Of a stretch of DNA of 64,000 bases, positions 30,113-38,534 are shown in pieces. Origin of the DNA: Geomicrobium halophilum. Lineage in GTDB: Bacteria; Bacillota; Bacilli; Bacillales; Marinococcaceae. The stretch is taken from NCBI RefSeq assembly GCF_014207655.1, contig NZ_JACHHJ010000004.1:186001-250000 (forward strand), read 5' to 3'. How positions within the stretch are numbered: the first letter of the stretch is position 1; each line of letters opens with the position of its first letter. The notes under the pieces were generated by a model. The model saw only the letters and a program-made list of their open reading frames with translations. It did not search any database and was not told the DNA's origin. Position numbers and translations under genes: made by a program.

Positions 30113-30889
30113 TTAAAGTATACCGAGCATTTCATTTTTGACGTCCGTAATGAACATGTGCCCGGGAGCATGCGTAATCATAAGGTCAGGTTTACTTGCC
30201 AGCGCGACTGATTGCGAAGTTACCCCACACGCCCAAAAAACCGGGACCTCGCCCTCTTGGATGCTCACAGCTTCACCATATTCCGGTTCGTCCATGTTTG
30301 AAATACCAATAAAATCAGGGTCGCCGATATGGACAGGTCCGCCATGCACATCCGGAAATCGCGATGTCACTTGCACCGCCCGTACAACTTGATCTTTCGC
30401 AATCGGTCTCATACTGACAACCATTGGCCCGTGAAAAATTCCAGCCGGCTCCGTTGGGATATTCGTTCGATACATGGGAACATTACAACCTTCTTCATTA
30501 TGGCGAATCCCTATACCATTTGCGAGGAGCGCCTCCTCAAACGTAAAACTGCATCCCAAGAGGAATGCAACCATATCATCTTGCCAATGCTCAGTTATAT
30601 CTGTGACTTCTTCGACGAATGTCCCACCTTTATATATATGATATTTGGGGATATCTGTACGTACATCTGCACCCGGCGCAAATTTACGAGCGAAAGCTGA
30701 GCCCACGTCAGTAACATCAAGCACTGGACATGATTTCGGATTCCGTTGGCAAAACAATAAAAAATCAAAGGCGAACGCTTTTTTCAAAATAACGAGATTT
30801 GCTTGCGTAAATCCGCTGGCAAGACCAGACGTTGGGGATTTCATCTCTCCGCATCGGATTTTTTCCATTAAAAGTTGTTTACTCTCCAT
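30113..30889 (-). CDS. Putative hydro-lyase (DUF1445, D-glutamate cyclase-like)
   Basis: A 258-residue cytosolic protein of the YcsI/DUF1445 family. Landmarks are 'GLASGFTQANLVIL', 'CQRNPKSCPVLDV', 'FLLGCSFTFEEALL', 'GPMVVSMRPI' and 'ITHAPGHMFITD'. Family members are annotated as putative hydro-lyases; the animal relative is D-glutamate cyclase. The ATG at 30889 follows GAGGGAGG. It precedes the BCCT carrier with a 237-bp gap, so the two may share a substrate. Confidence 0.9.
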   Translation of the reverse strand: MESKQLLMEKIRCGEMKSPTSGLASGFTQANLVILKKAFAFDFLLFCQRNPKSCPVLDVTDVGSAFARKFAPGADVRTDIPKYHIYKGGTFVEEVTDITEHWQDDMVAFLLGCSFTFEEALLANGIGIRHNEEGCNVPMYRTNIPTEPAGIFHGPMVVSMRPIAKDQVVRAVQVTSRFPDVHGGPVHIGDPDFIGISNMDEPEYGEAVSIQEGEVPVFWACGVTSQSVALASKPDLMITHAPGHMFITDVKNEMLGIL

Positions 30890-31153
30890 TCTAGGGCCTC
30901 CCTCTACCATTTAGCATATAGTCGCTCATCACTTCTTTTAATTATAAAAAATCACCAAATTCTCTTCCCCCATCTAATTTCATCACTTCTCCATTCATAA
31001 TCAAACAAATGTCTGAAGGAAGAGCAAATGCGGTAGAAGCCTTTCATCTAGAATAAATGGGGGGAGGGTTTTTGCAAAGGTTTATTTTATCCTAACAACG
31101 GTAATTTAATAAAGGTATGGATGATTTACAATCGTTGAGGAGGAAAGATAAAT

Positions 31154-32137
31154 ATGGACGAAGCGTCACTGGGGAAAATAGGGTTAGGAACAGCTCCTCT
31201 AGGAAATATGTATCGCGATATTCCGGAGAAGGAAGTCAAAGCAACCATTGATGCTGCCTGGGACCATGGCATTCGCTATTTCGATACAGCCCCCTTTTAT
31301 GGAGCCGGCTTATCTGAAATACGAGTAGGAAATGCTTTATCCCAATATAATCGTGATGACTTTATGTTAAGCACAAAAGTAGGCCGTGTGATTTCGGACG
31401 AATGGGAAGAGAAAAATGGGCTGTTCGAATTTGGCCGTAAAAATAAAGTTATTACTGACTACAGCGAAGATGCAACTCTCCGGTCAATCGAACAGAGCCT
31501 GGAACGCTTAAAGACGGACCGATTAGATTTCGTCTATGCACATGATATTTCACCAGATTTCCATGGGGACGAATGGATTTCAAAGTTTGATACGGCCAGA
31601 AAAGGAGCATTCCGCGTACTAACGCGTCTCCGTGAAGAGGGGGTTATTAAATCCTGGGGCATTGGAGTGAATACGACGGAACCGATAGAACTGGCGTTGG
31701 AACTGGAAGAATCGAAGCCAGATTTGTGCTTGCAGGCTACCCACTATACTCTTTTGAATCATGAGCGTGCGCTGCAGCGATTAATGCCTGCCGCACAAGA
31801 AAAAGGTGTTGGCATTGTTGTCGGCGCTCCGTATAATTCAGGGGTCTTAGTCGGAGGTTCTCACTATAACTATCAAGAGGCGCCTTCAGAAATTACATCG
31901 AAAGTAGCACAAATAAAAGAGATCGCACAGCGCCACCAGGTAAGCCTAAAAGCCGCTGCTCTTCAATTCTCCACAGCGCATCCAGCAGTCGCCTCCGTGA
32001 TCCCTGGTTCCAGCCGTCCCGAGAGAATTAATGAAGACATCACAGCAATAAAAGCTGAAATTCCATCAGCATTCTGGCAGGAAATGCGTGAACAAGAGCT
32101 GGTTTCACCGATGGCCCCGCTGCCTATTCATGAATAA
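31154..32137 (+). CDS. Aldo/keto reductase
   Basis: A 327-residue (alpha/beta)8 oxidoreductase. The catalytic Asp/Tyr lie in 'GIRYFDTAPFYGAG', the Lys in 'FMLSTKVGRV' and the His in 'LDFVYAHDIS'. The branch resembles D-threo-aldose/L-fucose dehydrogenases. The C-terminal 'VIPGSSRPERINED' binds the NADP phosphate region. GAGGAGG precedes the start. It stands alone and ends before a terminator. The substrate is not known. Confidence 0.92.
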   Translation: MDEASLGKIGLGTAPLGNMYRDIPEKEVKATIDAAWDHGIRYFDTAPFYGAGLSEIRVGNALSQYNRDDFMLSTKVGRVISDEWEEKNGLFEFGRKNKVITDYSEDATLRSIEQSLERLKTDRLDFVYAHDISPDFHGDEWISKFDTARKGAFRVLTRLREEGVIKSWGIGVNTTEPIELALELEESKPDLCLQATHYTLLNHERALQRLMPAAQEKGVGIVVGAPYNSGVLVGGSHYNYQEAPSEITSKVAQIKEIAQRHQVSLKAAALQFSTAHPAVASVIPGSSRPERINEDITAIKAEIPSAFWQEMREQELVSPMAPLPIHE

Positions 32138-32172
32138 GTTTTCACTAGAATGACTAAAAGTACAGGGGGAAA

Positions 32173-32212
32173 TAAGAAGCCATCACTTGATTAAAGCTGT
32201 TGGCTTCTTTTC
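32173..32212 (+). terminator. Terminator of the aldo/keto reductase gene
   Basis: AGAAGCCA and TGGCTTCT pair and are followed by TTTTCT. Confidence 0.75.
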
Positions 32213-32439
32213 TCGTATAGATGAGGATTATTAAACCCTTTGTCATAGAGTCGGACCTAAAGTGTTGATGTCAAGACCTCTTGTTTTAAACTCAAATACT
32301 AAAGTATAGTGCCTTTATAACTAAAATATAAACGAATGGACCTTTCGTTTGTAAATGAGGGTCCGCAATGATCTTCAGAAGAAGGAACAGGGAAACCAAT
32401 AAAATAAATGACAACTGAAACGCCTAGGAGATGTCTAAA

Positions 32440-32613
32440 ATATTTTCGCCGAATTCCTTAGCCGTAGCGCCGAATAATCATTTCATGCGCCGAATTCTCG
32501 GATGATTGCGCCGAAAAACAAAGGATGGCGCCGAATTATTGGGTCCTACCGCCGAAAAGAAGGTTAGAAGCATCGAATGCAGAAGCTGCCCTTTTGGGGC
32601 AGCCCCTTTTTCG
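32440..32613 (+). repeat. CGCCGAA phased repeat, copy B
   Basis: Units begin at 32447, 32468, 32488, 32509, 32529 and 32550, steps 21/20/21/20/21. The element ends in a conserved tail (AAGCATCGAATGCAGAAGCTGCCC) and a GCTGCCC/GGGCAGC hairpin followed by T residues (32583-32613), which can act as a terminator. It lies between two plus-strand genes. Confidence 0.85.
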
Positions 32614-32686
32614 TTGACTTAATGGAGAAGTATAAGTTTGATAAAATATGGATCATAGGAAATAACATCAATGAGGAGATATGACG

Positions 32687-33220
32687 ATGACCATATCCAT
32701 TAGACAAGAACGACCCGAAGATTATAAAGATACTGAAAAAGTTATCATAAACGCATTCGCTGACGTAGCATTGAGTGATCAAAATGAACATGTATTGGTA
32801 TCACGTATTAGAACATCCGACGCATTCATTCCATCGTTATCTGTAGTAGCGATAAATGGGGACAAAGAGGTTATTGGCCATATTCTGTTATCCAAAATAA
32901 AAATAGTTGATGACTATCAATCTACAGAATCACTTGCACTCGCCCCTGTTTCTGTCTTACCCGAGTATCAAAGTCAAGGCATTGGAAAACGTTTAATTCT
33001 TGAGTCATTAGAAAAAGCGAACGAACTTGGATACCATTCTGTAATTGTAATGGGGCACCCGAAATACTATCCAAAATTCGGCTTTAAAAAAGCATCTTTA
33101 TGGGGAATAAAAGCCCCCTTCGAAATACCAGAAGAAACATTGATGGCACTAGAATTAAGAGAAAATAGTTTGCACCATGTTTCAGGAGTTGTGGAATACC
33201 CAAGCGTATTTTTTGAATGA
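32687..33220 (+). CDS. GNAT N-acetyltransferase
   Basis: A 177-residue acetyltransferase of the YhbS-like branch. The acetyl-CoA loop is 'VLPEYQSQGIGKRLILESL', followed by 'VIVMGHPKYYPKFGF', typical of this group. I use the ATG at 32687 because GAGGAG is seven bases before it and only two bases from the earlier ATG at 32681. The substrate is unknown. Confidence 0.88.
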   Translation: MTISIRQERPEDYKDTEKVIINAFADVALSDQNEHVLVSRIRTSDAFIPSLSVVAINGDKEVIGHILLSKIKIVDDYQSTESLALAPVSVLPEYQSQGIGKRLILESLEKANELGYHSVIVMGHPKYYPKFGFKKASLWGIKAPFEIPEETLMALELRENSLHHVSGVVEYPSVFFE

Positions 33221-33245
33221 AAGAATCCTTACCCGACACGTAATT

Positions 33246-33277
33246 AAAAAACAGGCTGGAGCTTCTCCATGCCTGCT
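33246..33277 (-). terminator. Terminator of the que operon
   Basis: CAGGCATGGAG and CTCCAGCCTG pair on the minus strand and are followed by TTTTTTAA, just after the queF stop. Confidence 0.85.
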
Positions 33278-33282
33278 ATTCG

Positions 33283-33771
33283 TTACCGATTTGTAATTGT
33301 TTCAGGGTAAAGATCATGATATAACCGCCGCTGTTCAGCCATTTCTTCATACTTGCTGCCAGGTTTTCCATAATTCACATATGGATCAATGGAAATCCCG
33401 CCACGTGGCGTAAATTTCCCCCAGACCTCAAGATATCTTGGTGCCAACGCTTCAACAAGGTCATTCACGATGATATTCATCGCGTCTTCATGAAAATCCC
33501 CGTGGTTTCGAAAACTGAATAGATAAAGCTTCAACGCCTTACTTTCCACCATCTTCTCATCAGGAATGTAGCTAATATAAAGGGTAGCAAAATCCGGCTG
33601 TCCCGTCATCGGACAAAGCGTTGTAAATTCAGGCGTGTTAAACTTCACAAAATAATCCCGATAAGGATGCTGATTGTCAAAAGTTTCTAGTAGGCTAGGG
33701 TCGTATTCAAATTTGTACGTTGTCCCCTCGCTGCCGAGATGACTAAGTTCTTTTCCTTCTTGTTCAGCCAT
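33283..33771 (-). CDS. queF: 7-cyano-7-deazaguanine reductase
   Basis: A 162-residue type I (single-domain) QueF that reduces the nitrile preQ0 to preQ1 with NADPH. The catalytic Cys and Asp are in '[19 protein letters not shown]' and the substrate loop in '[21 protein letters not shown]'. It ends the queC-D-E-F operon that makes the queuosine precursor for tRNA wobble modification. AAGGAG precedes the start. Confidence 0.97.
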   Translation of the reverse strand: MAEQEGKELSHLGSEGTTYKFEYDPSLLETFDNQHPYRDYFVKFNTPEFTTLCPMTGQPDFATLYISYIPDEKMVESKALKLYLFSFRNHGDFHEDAMNIIVNDLVEALAPRYLEVWGKFTPRGGISIDPYVNYGKPGSKYEEMAEQRRLYHDLYPETITNR

Positions 33772-33783
33772 GTTTAATCTCCT

Positions 33784-34506
33784 TTAAACACCTTGTTTAT
33801 TCCCCCACAAAAGAGCATGAATCTGGGGTAATACACGGACATGATTTAATTGTTCATCCTCCATGATCCGTTCGACAAGCCATTCATATTTTTCCAGAAG
33901 TTGATCTCGTAAATGAGCTGGATCCGGATTCTCCAAATCATCATTTCCAACTTGCAAATAAAAAGGCACACCTGGATAACGGTTGTGTACCTGCTTCGCA
34001 TAGGTGATATCTTCTTCATTGAAAATAACGATTTTTAAACTATGGTTCCCCTTTTGGCGCTCAGACAACCGTGTCATGAAGGTATCCAACCGTGACCAAT
34101 CGGTATTCATTTGCGAGCTTGGCGGTTTCGGAGAAATGGTAACATCATCGACGGCTAGCAGCCAATCTTGCCAAAATGAACCTTGCGTTTCCACCGCTGA
34201 CTCGATGCCTTTATCCCGGAAAAGTTCGAGCAAATCAGCAATACCTGCATGAAGTGCTGGATTACCACCGGAAATGGTCACGTGGGAAAAACGATTTCCA
34301 CCCTTTTCCTCAAGCTCCATCATAATTTCACTAGCTGCCATCGGGGTAGGCTTTTGACTTCCGTCCCAGGTAAAGGCGGAGTCACACCATGAACATCGAT
34401 AATCGCAACCGCCAGTACGAACGAACATGGTTTTCTGACCGGCGACGATCCCCTCCCCTTGCACGGTAGGACCAAATATTTCCAAAACAGGAATTTTTCG
34501 ACTCAT
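33784..34506 (-). CDS. queE: 7-carboxy-7-deazaguanine synthase
   Basis: A 240-residue radical SAM enzyme converting CPH4 to CDG. The cluster cysteines are in 'GGCDYRCSWCDSAFTWDG' (CX3CX2C) and the SAM motif in 'SGGNPAL'. I start it at the ATG at 34506, which overlaps the queD stop by four bases; a longer reading inside queD is unlikely. Confidence 0.96.
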   Translation of the reverse strand: MSRKIPVLEIFGPTVQGEGIVAGQKTMFVRTGGCDYRCSWCDSAFTWDGSQKPTPMAASEIMMELEEKGGNRFSHVTISGGNPALHAGIADLLELFRDKGIESAVETQGSFWQDWLLAVDDVTISPKPPSSQMNTDWSRLDTFMTRLSERQKGNHSLKIVIFNEEDITYAKQVHNRYPGVPFYLQVGNDDLENPDPAHLRDQLLEKYEWLVERIMEDEQLNHVRVLPQIHALLWGNKQGV

Positions 34507-34928
34507 CGATGATCGCCCCGCTTCGGACGATAGATCGCGTAACTCGTCGGCGTCTCTCGAACGATCACTTGCAGGCAATACGGACGGTTTTCCAGTACAG
34601 CCAACCGATTATCTACCTGTTCCCAGAACTGGCGGGCAACAACTTCTGTCGTCGGCAGCCCATCTTCAAATGAGGAATGATCGTTTAAAAGTGTATGATC
34701 GTACATTCCATGAATTTCATCTTTTAACACTTTAAAATTTACGAGAAACCCTGAGTCATCAAGGTTGTCTCCGGCGATTGTCAAATTTATAAAATACGTA
34801 TGGCCATGCGTTTCCCGGCATTGGCCAGCGTCTTTATGATCAATAAAATGGGCAGCAGCGATTTGCATGTCTTTATTCAATTCATAACGAAAGTCATGAA
34901 AGACTTGCGGATAAAATTGTTGCAACAT
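34503..34928 (-). CDS. queD: 6-carboxytetrahydropterin synthase
   Basis: A 141-residue enzyme making CPH4 from dihydroneopterin triphosphate. The zinc ligands and catalytic Cys are visible in 'AAHFIDHKDAGQCRETHGHTY'. It overlaps queC by one base and queE by four. Confidence 0.96.
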   Translation of the reverse strand: MLQQFYPQVFHDFRYELNKDMQIAAAHFIDHKDAGQCRETHGHTYFINLTIAGDNLDDSGFLVNFKVLKDEIHGMYDHTLLNDHSSFEDGLPTTEVVARQFWEQVDNRLAVLENRPYCLQVIVRETPTSYAIYRPKRGDHR

Positions 34929-35590
34929 TACGCATCCCTGTCCTTGCTATTTAAATACTTGTCCAGTCCTTGTCCTCGTAGTTGACATGCTGGACATTCA
35001 CCGCAGCCCTCGCCACGTACTCCATGATAACAGGTGAGGGTGTAGTTTTGGACGTAATCCAGTTTTCCTAACTCATCCGCCAGCTCCCAAGTTTCGGCTT
35101 TATCTAACCACATGAGGGGAGTGTGCAGAACAAAGGTCTCATCAATCGCCAAGTCAAGCGTGACATTCAATGATTTCACAAAACTGTCCCTACAATCGGG
35201 ATACCCGCTATAATCGGTTTCACACACACCTGTCACGACATGATAGGCGTCTCGCTGCTGTCCAAAAATGGCAGCAAATGATAGAAAAAGTAAATTACGC
35301 CCAGGTACAAATGTACTAGGCAACTCCCCGTCTTCACCATCGCTCACTTTAATGTCGCTTCGCGTCAGTGCATTTGGGGCCAATTGGTTCAGTAAACTCA
35401 TATCGAGTACATCATGCTCTACACCTACATCCGCAGCAATTTCCTTGGCTACTTCAACTTCTTCATCATGACGCTGACCATAGGTGAAAGTGACCGCGTA
35501 CACTTTCTCAAATCGCTCCAATGACCAAAATAAACAGGTCGTGCTATCTTGTCCGCCACTAAATACGACGACGGCTTTCCCTTGCTTCAT
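34928..35590 (-). CDS. queC: 7-cyano-7-deazaguanine synthase
   Basis: A 220-residue PP-loop ATPase that converts CDG to preQ0. '[15 protein letters not shown]' is the ATP loop and the zinc cysteines are in '[20 protein letters not shown]'. It is the first gene of the operon. I looked for a preQ1 riboswitch upstream and found no convincing one. Confidence 0.97.
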   Translation of the reverse strand: MKQGKAVVVFSGGQDSTTCLFWSLERFEKVYAVTFTYGQRHDEEVEVAKEIAADVGVEHDVLDMSLLNQLAPNALTRSDIKVSDGEDGELPSTFVPGRNLLFLSFAAIFGQQRDAYHVVTGVCETDYSGYPDCRDSFVKSLNVTLDLAIDETFVLHTPLMWLDKAETWELADELGKLDYVQNYTLTCYHGVRGEGCGECPACQLRGQGLDKYLNSKDRDA

Positions 35591-35769
35591 CGTTTTCTCT
35601 CCTTAAAAGTACAGGACAAACTCATACGGCTTTCTATTCTAGCCAGTCTCCTTTATAATTTCAATCCCTATTATGATAAGGGATTTATCAATAAAAATAA
35701 AGATTTCTGCTTTATTTCTCGTTCGAGTTCAAAACGAGAAGACTTCGTTTAAATTCGGGGAGGCAAAAG

Positions 35770-36156
35770 CTATTGAATCCCATAATTATTATATACAACA
35801 GCAAACGTTCGTCGATCTTCTAGCGGTGTCACCTGTTCAACCGTACGATTGTCTTGTCCCACATGAATTAAGTAAAAACCTTCACCATTATGGGCAAGAT
35901 AAAATTTTGGGTTTCCTCCGAAAGTGTACTTCGACCCTGTGCCCACATACTGATATAAAAACGTATCCCACTCCGTTTCCTCTTGGATACCAGATTCGAG
36001 CGTCTGCTGTTGACTTATATCTGCAAGATAACTGACTGAAAAAAAGATGGTTACTACTAAAATAGAAAAGAAGAGAGCAAAGATAGAAAGCTTTCGCTTC
36101 AATCTCTTTTGCTGCATCTCCTTGATCGTTTTTGCCCGAATGTCTCCTGCTAGCAC
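35770..36156 (-). CDS. Hypothetical single-pass membrane protein
   Basis: A 128-residue protein with a basic N-terminus (KRLKRK), one membrane helix (about residues 23-44) and an outward domain of about 80 residues containing 'TFGGNPKFYLAHNGEGFYLIHVGQ'. It starts at GTG, ten bases after AGGAGG. No family recognised. It lies alone between queC and the LOG gene. Confidence 0.7.
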   Translation of the reverse strand: MLAGDIRAKTIKEMQQKRLKRKLSIFALFFSILVVTIFFSVSYLADISQQQTLESGIQEETEWDTFLYQYVGTGSKYTFGGNPKFYLAHNGEGFYLIHVGQDNRTVEQVTPLEDRRTFAVVYNNYGIQ

Positions 36157-36337
36157 AGCTGATCAGCCTCCTAGAGTACAAGAGTGAACCCTTCTCTAGT
36201 AAATCTATGAAGCATCAGCTGTGGATATTCATATGAAATGGACGAATCATGCTCCTACACCCATACCCTTTTCCTGCTAGGTTCATTTGCATCTAACAGC
36301 CAAAATGAAGAGCGTTTCCCTTAGCAGGCCATCTTTT

Positions 36338-36363
36338 AGAAAACTTGGCTTTTCGCCAAGCTA
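36338..36363 (-). terminator. Terminator of the LOG family gene
   Basis: AGCTTGGC-GAAAA-GCCAAGTTTTCT on the minus strand, shortly after the stop. Confidence 0.75.
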
Positions 36364-36377
36364 TTATGCCGAAAGCC

Positions 36378-36965
36378 TTACTTGCTATCATTACTATATT
36401 GCCATTTCGATCGTAATTGCGGTCGTTGATAGGACGCCATCCTTTCTAATAGTGTTGCTGAAGATGGGGAGACGTTGAGCAATTCAAGATTATCTTCGTT
36501 AGAAAAGCCCTCTTGAACACTATATTGAATCATCTTTAAAAGAGGCTGAAAGTAACCGTCTACATCTAATAGACCGATGGGTTTGTCATGAATGCCGATT
36601 TGCGCCCAACTGTAGATCTCAAACAATTCCTCAAATGTTCCTGCTCCCCCAGGTAACGTGATAAAACCATCGGACAAGTCACTCATTTTCGCTTTCCGTT
36701 CATGCATGCCATCGACTTCAATTAATGAGGTTAACGATCGGTGAACAATCTCGCCGCGAAATAACCCTCGGGGCATAACGCCGATCACCTCACCCCCTGC
36801 CGCCAACACTTCATTGGCTACTTCACCCATTAAACCGACGCTTGACCCTCCATAAACGAGGCGGATATTTTTTTCTATCAGCAACCGACCAAGTGTCCTT
36901 GCTTCCTGCGCATAAGCTTCGTTCCGGCCTGGATTGGAGCCCGCAAAAACACAAATGGTATCCAT
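36378..36965 (-). CDS. LOG family (TIGR00730) phosphoribohydrolase-like
   Basis: A 195-residue Rossmann protein of the 'lysine decarboxylase-like' LOG family, whose studied members hydrolyse nucleoside 5'-monophosphates such as cytokinin ribotides. Signatures are '[18 protein letters not shown]' and the PGGxGTxxE motif in '[15 protein letters not shown]'. The ATG at 36965 follows AAAGAGGTG. It is divergent from the methyltransferase gene. Confidence 0.9.
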   Translation of the reverse strand: MDTICVFAGSNPGRNEAYAQEARTLGRLLIEKNIRLVYGGSSVGLMGEVANEVLAAGGEVIGVMPRGLFRGEIVHRSLTSLIEVDGMHERKAKMSDLSDGFITLPGGAGTFEELFEIYSWAQIGIHDKPIGLLDVDGYFQPLLKMIQYSVQEGFSNEDNLELLNVSPSSATLLERMASYQRPQLRSKWQYSNDSK

Positions 36966-37068
36966 CAGAAGCACCTCTTTCATTTTTCACAAGTTGATTT
37001 TTTGGCATCACTGCTGTAATTTCATTATAATAATAACAATCATCGCTCTTGAAAGGAGTCCTCTGAGC

Positions 37069-37854
37069 ATGACAAACCAACAACAAATAGCGGCTAAAAT
37101 TTGGGACCCTACCCTTTATGACAATACAGCCCAATACGTTTTGCACTATGGAGAAGACGTTCTTCACTGGCTAAATGCAAAAGAAGGCGAGACCATTATT
37201 GACCTTGGATGTGGCACCGGGCATCTGACTGCAAAAATTGCAGAATCCGGCGCCAAAGTAACAGGCCTTGATAACTCAGAAGCTATGATTCACGAAGCGA
37301 AGACGCATTATCCAAACCTTACTTTTAACATCGCCGATGGCACTGATTTTGAAGTAGATACACTGGTCGATGCCGTGTTTTCTAATGCTGCTTTGCACTG
37401 GATGACTGACCCTCAATCCGTCATCACTTCCGTTTCTAAAGCATTAAAGCCAGGTGGAAGATTTGTCGGAGAAATGGGCGCGAAAGAAAACATTGCCACC
37501 ATTATCGCTTCGATTAACATGGCCTTCGTAGAAATCGGTCAAGAACCGATGCCAGCCGTATTCCCTTGGTACTTCCCAAGTCTAGCAGAGTACGCTGCGT
37601 TACTCGAAAAAAATGGTTTTACCGTTGAACAAGCTGCCCAGTTTCAGCGTCCCACAGCCTTGAACAATGGTCCTGAAGGACTCAAATCCTGGATGAAGAA
37701 CTTTGCTGACCCTTTACTACAGCCGTTGAGTAAAGAAGACCAGGAATTTGTCCTAGAGCGCACGATCACCTACGCAGAACCAGCACTCGTTGATGATGAT
37801 ACATGGTTCGCTGACTATGTACGACTTCGTTTTGTAGCTGTAAAAGATGAATAA
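37069..37854 (+). CDS. Class I SAM-dependent methyltransferase
   Basis: A 261-residue methyltransferase. Motif I is 'IIDLGCGTGHLTAKIAESG', followed by 'VTGLDNSEAMI' and 'FSNAALHWMTDP', which together resemble trans-aconitate methyltransferase-type enzymes. The ATG at 37069 follows GAAAGGAG. Substrate unknown. Confidence 0.9.
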   Translation: MTNQQQIAAKIWDPTLYDNTAQYVLHYGEDVLHWLNAKEGETIIDLGCGTGHLTAKIAESGAKVTGLDNSEAMIHEAKTHYPNLTFNIADGTDFEVDTLVDAVFSNAALHWMTDPQSVITSVSKALKPGGRFVGEMGAKENIATIIASINMAFVEIGQEPMPAVFPWYFPSLAEYAALLEKNGFTVEQAAQFQRPTALNNGPEGLKSWMKNFADPLLQPLSKEDQEFVLERTITYAEPALVDDDTWFADYVRLRFVAVKDE

Positions 37855-37864
37855 ATTTAAGACA

Positions 37865-38010
37865 GGGCTGCCCCAAAAGGGTAGCTCCTTTCATTTGATG
37901 CTTCTTTCCTCCTTTTCGGCGGGAGGACCTAATATTTCGGCGAAACACCCGAGAATTCAGCGCACGACATGGTGATTCGGCGCTACAGCTAAGGAATTCG
38001 GCGAAAAGCC
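37865..38010 (-). repeat. CGCCGAA phased repeat, copy D
   Basis: Five units on the minus strand begin at 38003, 37982, 37962, 37942 and 37921 (steps 21, 20, 20, 21). It carries the same AGGAAAGAAGCATC tail and a GGGCAGCC hairpin end (37865-37895), convergent with the methyltransferase gene. Confidence 0.85.
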
Positions 38011-38075
38011 CTGTCTTCCTCTAAGCATTATAGAGAAAAAATATCGACATTATTCTCCTATTTTCCCGAAAATCC

Positions 38076-38105
38076 TTGACGCCCGTCTTTTACTCCTGTT
38101 ATATT
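38076..38105 (+). promoter_or_regulatory. Promoter of tRNA-Ala
   Basis: TTGACG and TATATT are separated by 18 bases, ending 23 bases before the tRNA. Confidence 0.65.
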
Positions 38106-38128
38106 AATAATTGTTCAACCAGCGGAAC

Positions 38129-38204
38129 GGGGCCATAGCTCAGCTGGGAGAGCGTCGCGCTGGCAGCGCGAAGGTCAGGGGTTCGAGTCCCCTTGGCTCC
38201 ACCA
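38129..38204 (+). tRNA. tRNA-Ala (anticodon GGC)
   Basis: A complete 76-base cloverleaf with encoded CCA. The acceptor stem GGGGCCA/TGGCTCC has the G3-U70 wobble pair that marks alanine tRNAs; the anticodon stem TCGCG/CGCGA holds the loop CTGGCAG (anticodon GGC); the T loop is TTCGAGT. It stands alone with its own promoter and terminator. Confidence 0.97.
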
Positions 38205-38223
38205 TATACATACTTGTGAACCC

Positions 38224-38262
38224 ACGCAGTTCCCCACTAGGGGGGCTGCGTTTATTTATTTT
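38224..38262 (+). terminator. Terminator of tRNA-Ala
   Basis: CGCAG..CCCC and GGGG..CTGCG pair and are followed by TTTATTTATTTT. Confidence 0.8.
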
Positions 38263-38534
38263 CTAGGCACCAATAACATTTCTTAACGGCCGCCTACACA
38301 TAAGATTGAATCATATGGTACTCCGTGCACCTGCGGCTCTGGGCATTATACTCTAATGTCTAGTATTCTTGTTATTCCTCATACATAATTTCCGTGCCCC
38401 ACCCCTATTTGCTGAAGCAGCTGAATCGAAAGCCCTGCAGCAATTTTGTTGATTATCGAGGACGTAAGAGAAACAACCACTTCGACATTATCCATGAAAA
38501 GAGACCGGCTTCATATTATAACCGGCCTCAAATG

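Noticed and set aside
31080-31105. Sigma-B promoter of the aldo/keto reductase gene
   Set aside because: GTTTAT-N14-GGTAAT fits only loosely; the -10 part has two mismatches to GGGTAT.
32440-32613. CRISPR-like array from regularly spaced CGCCGAA words
   Set aside because: Repeats are only 7-8 bases, the step is 20-21 bp, linkers are conserved between copies rather than unique, and no cas gene is present.
35591-35660. preQ1 riboswitch upstream of queC
   Set aside because: A few purine-rich stretches are present, but the class I stem plus A-rich pseudoknot tail cannot be drawn.
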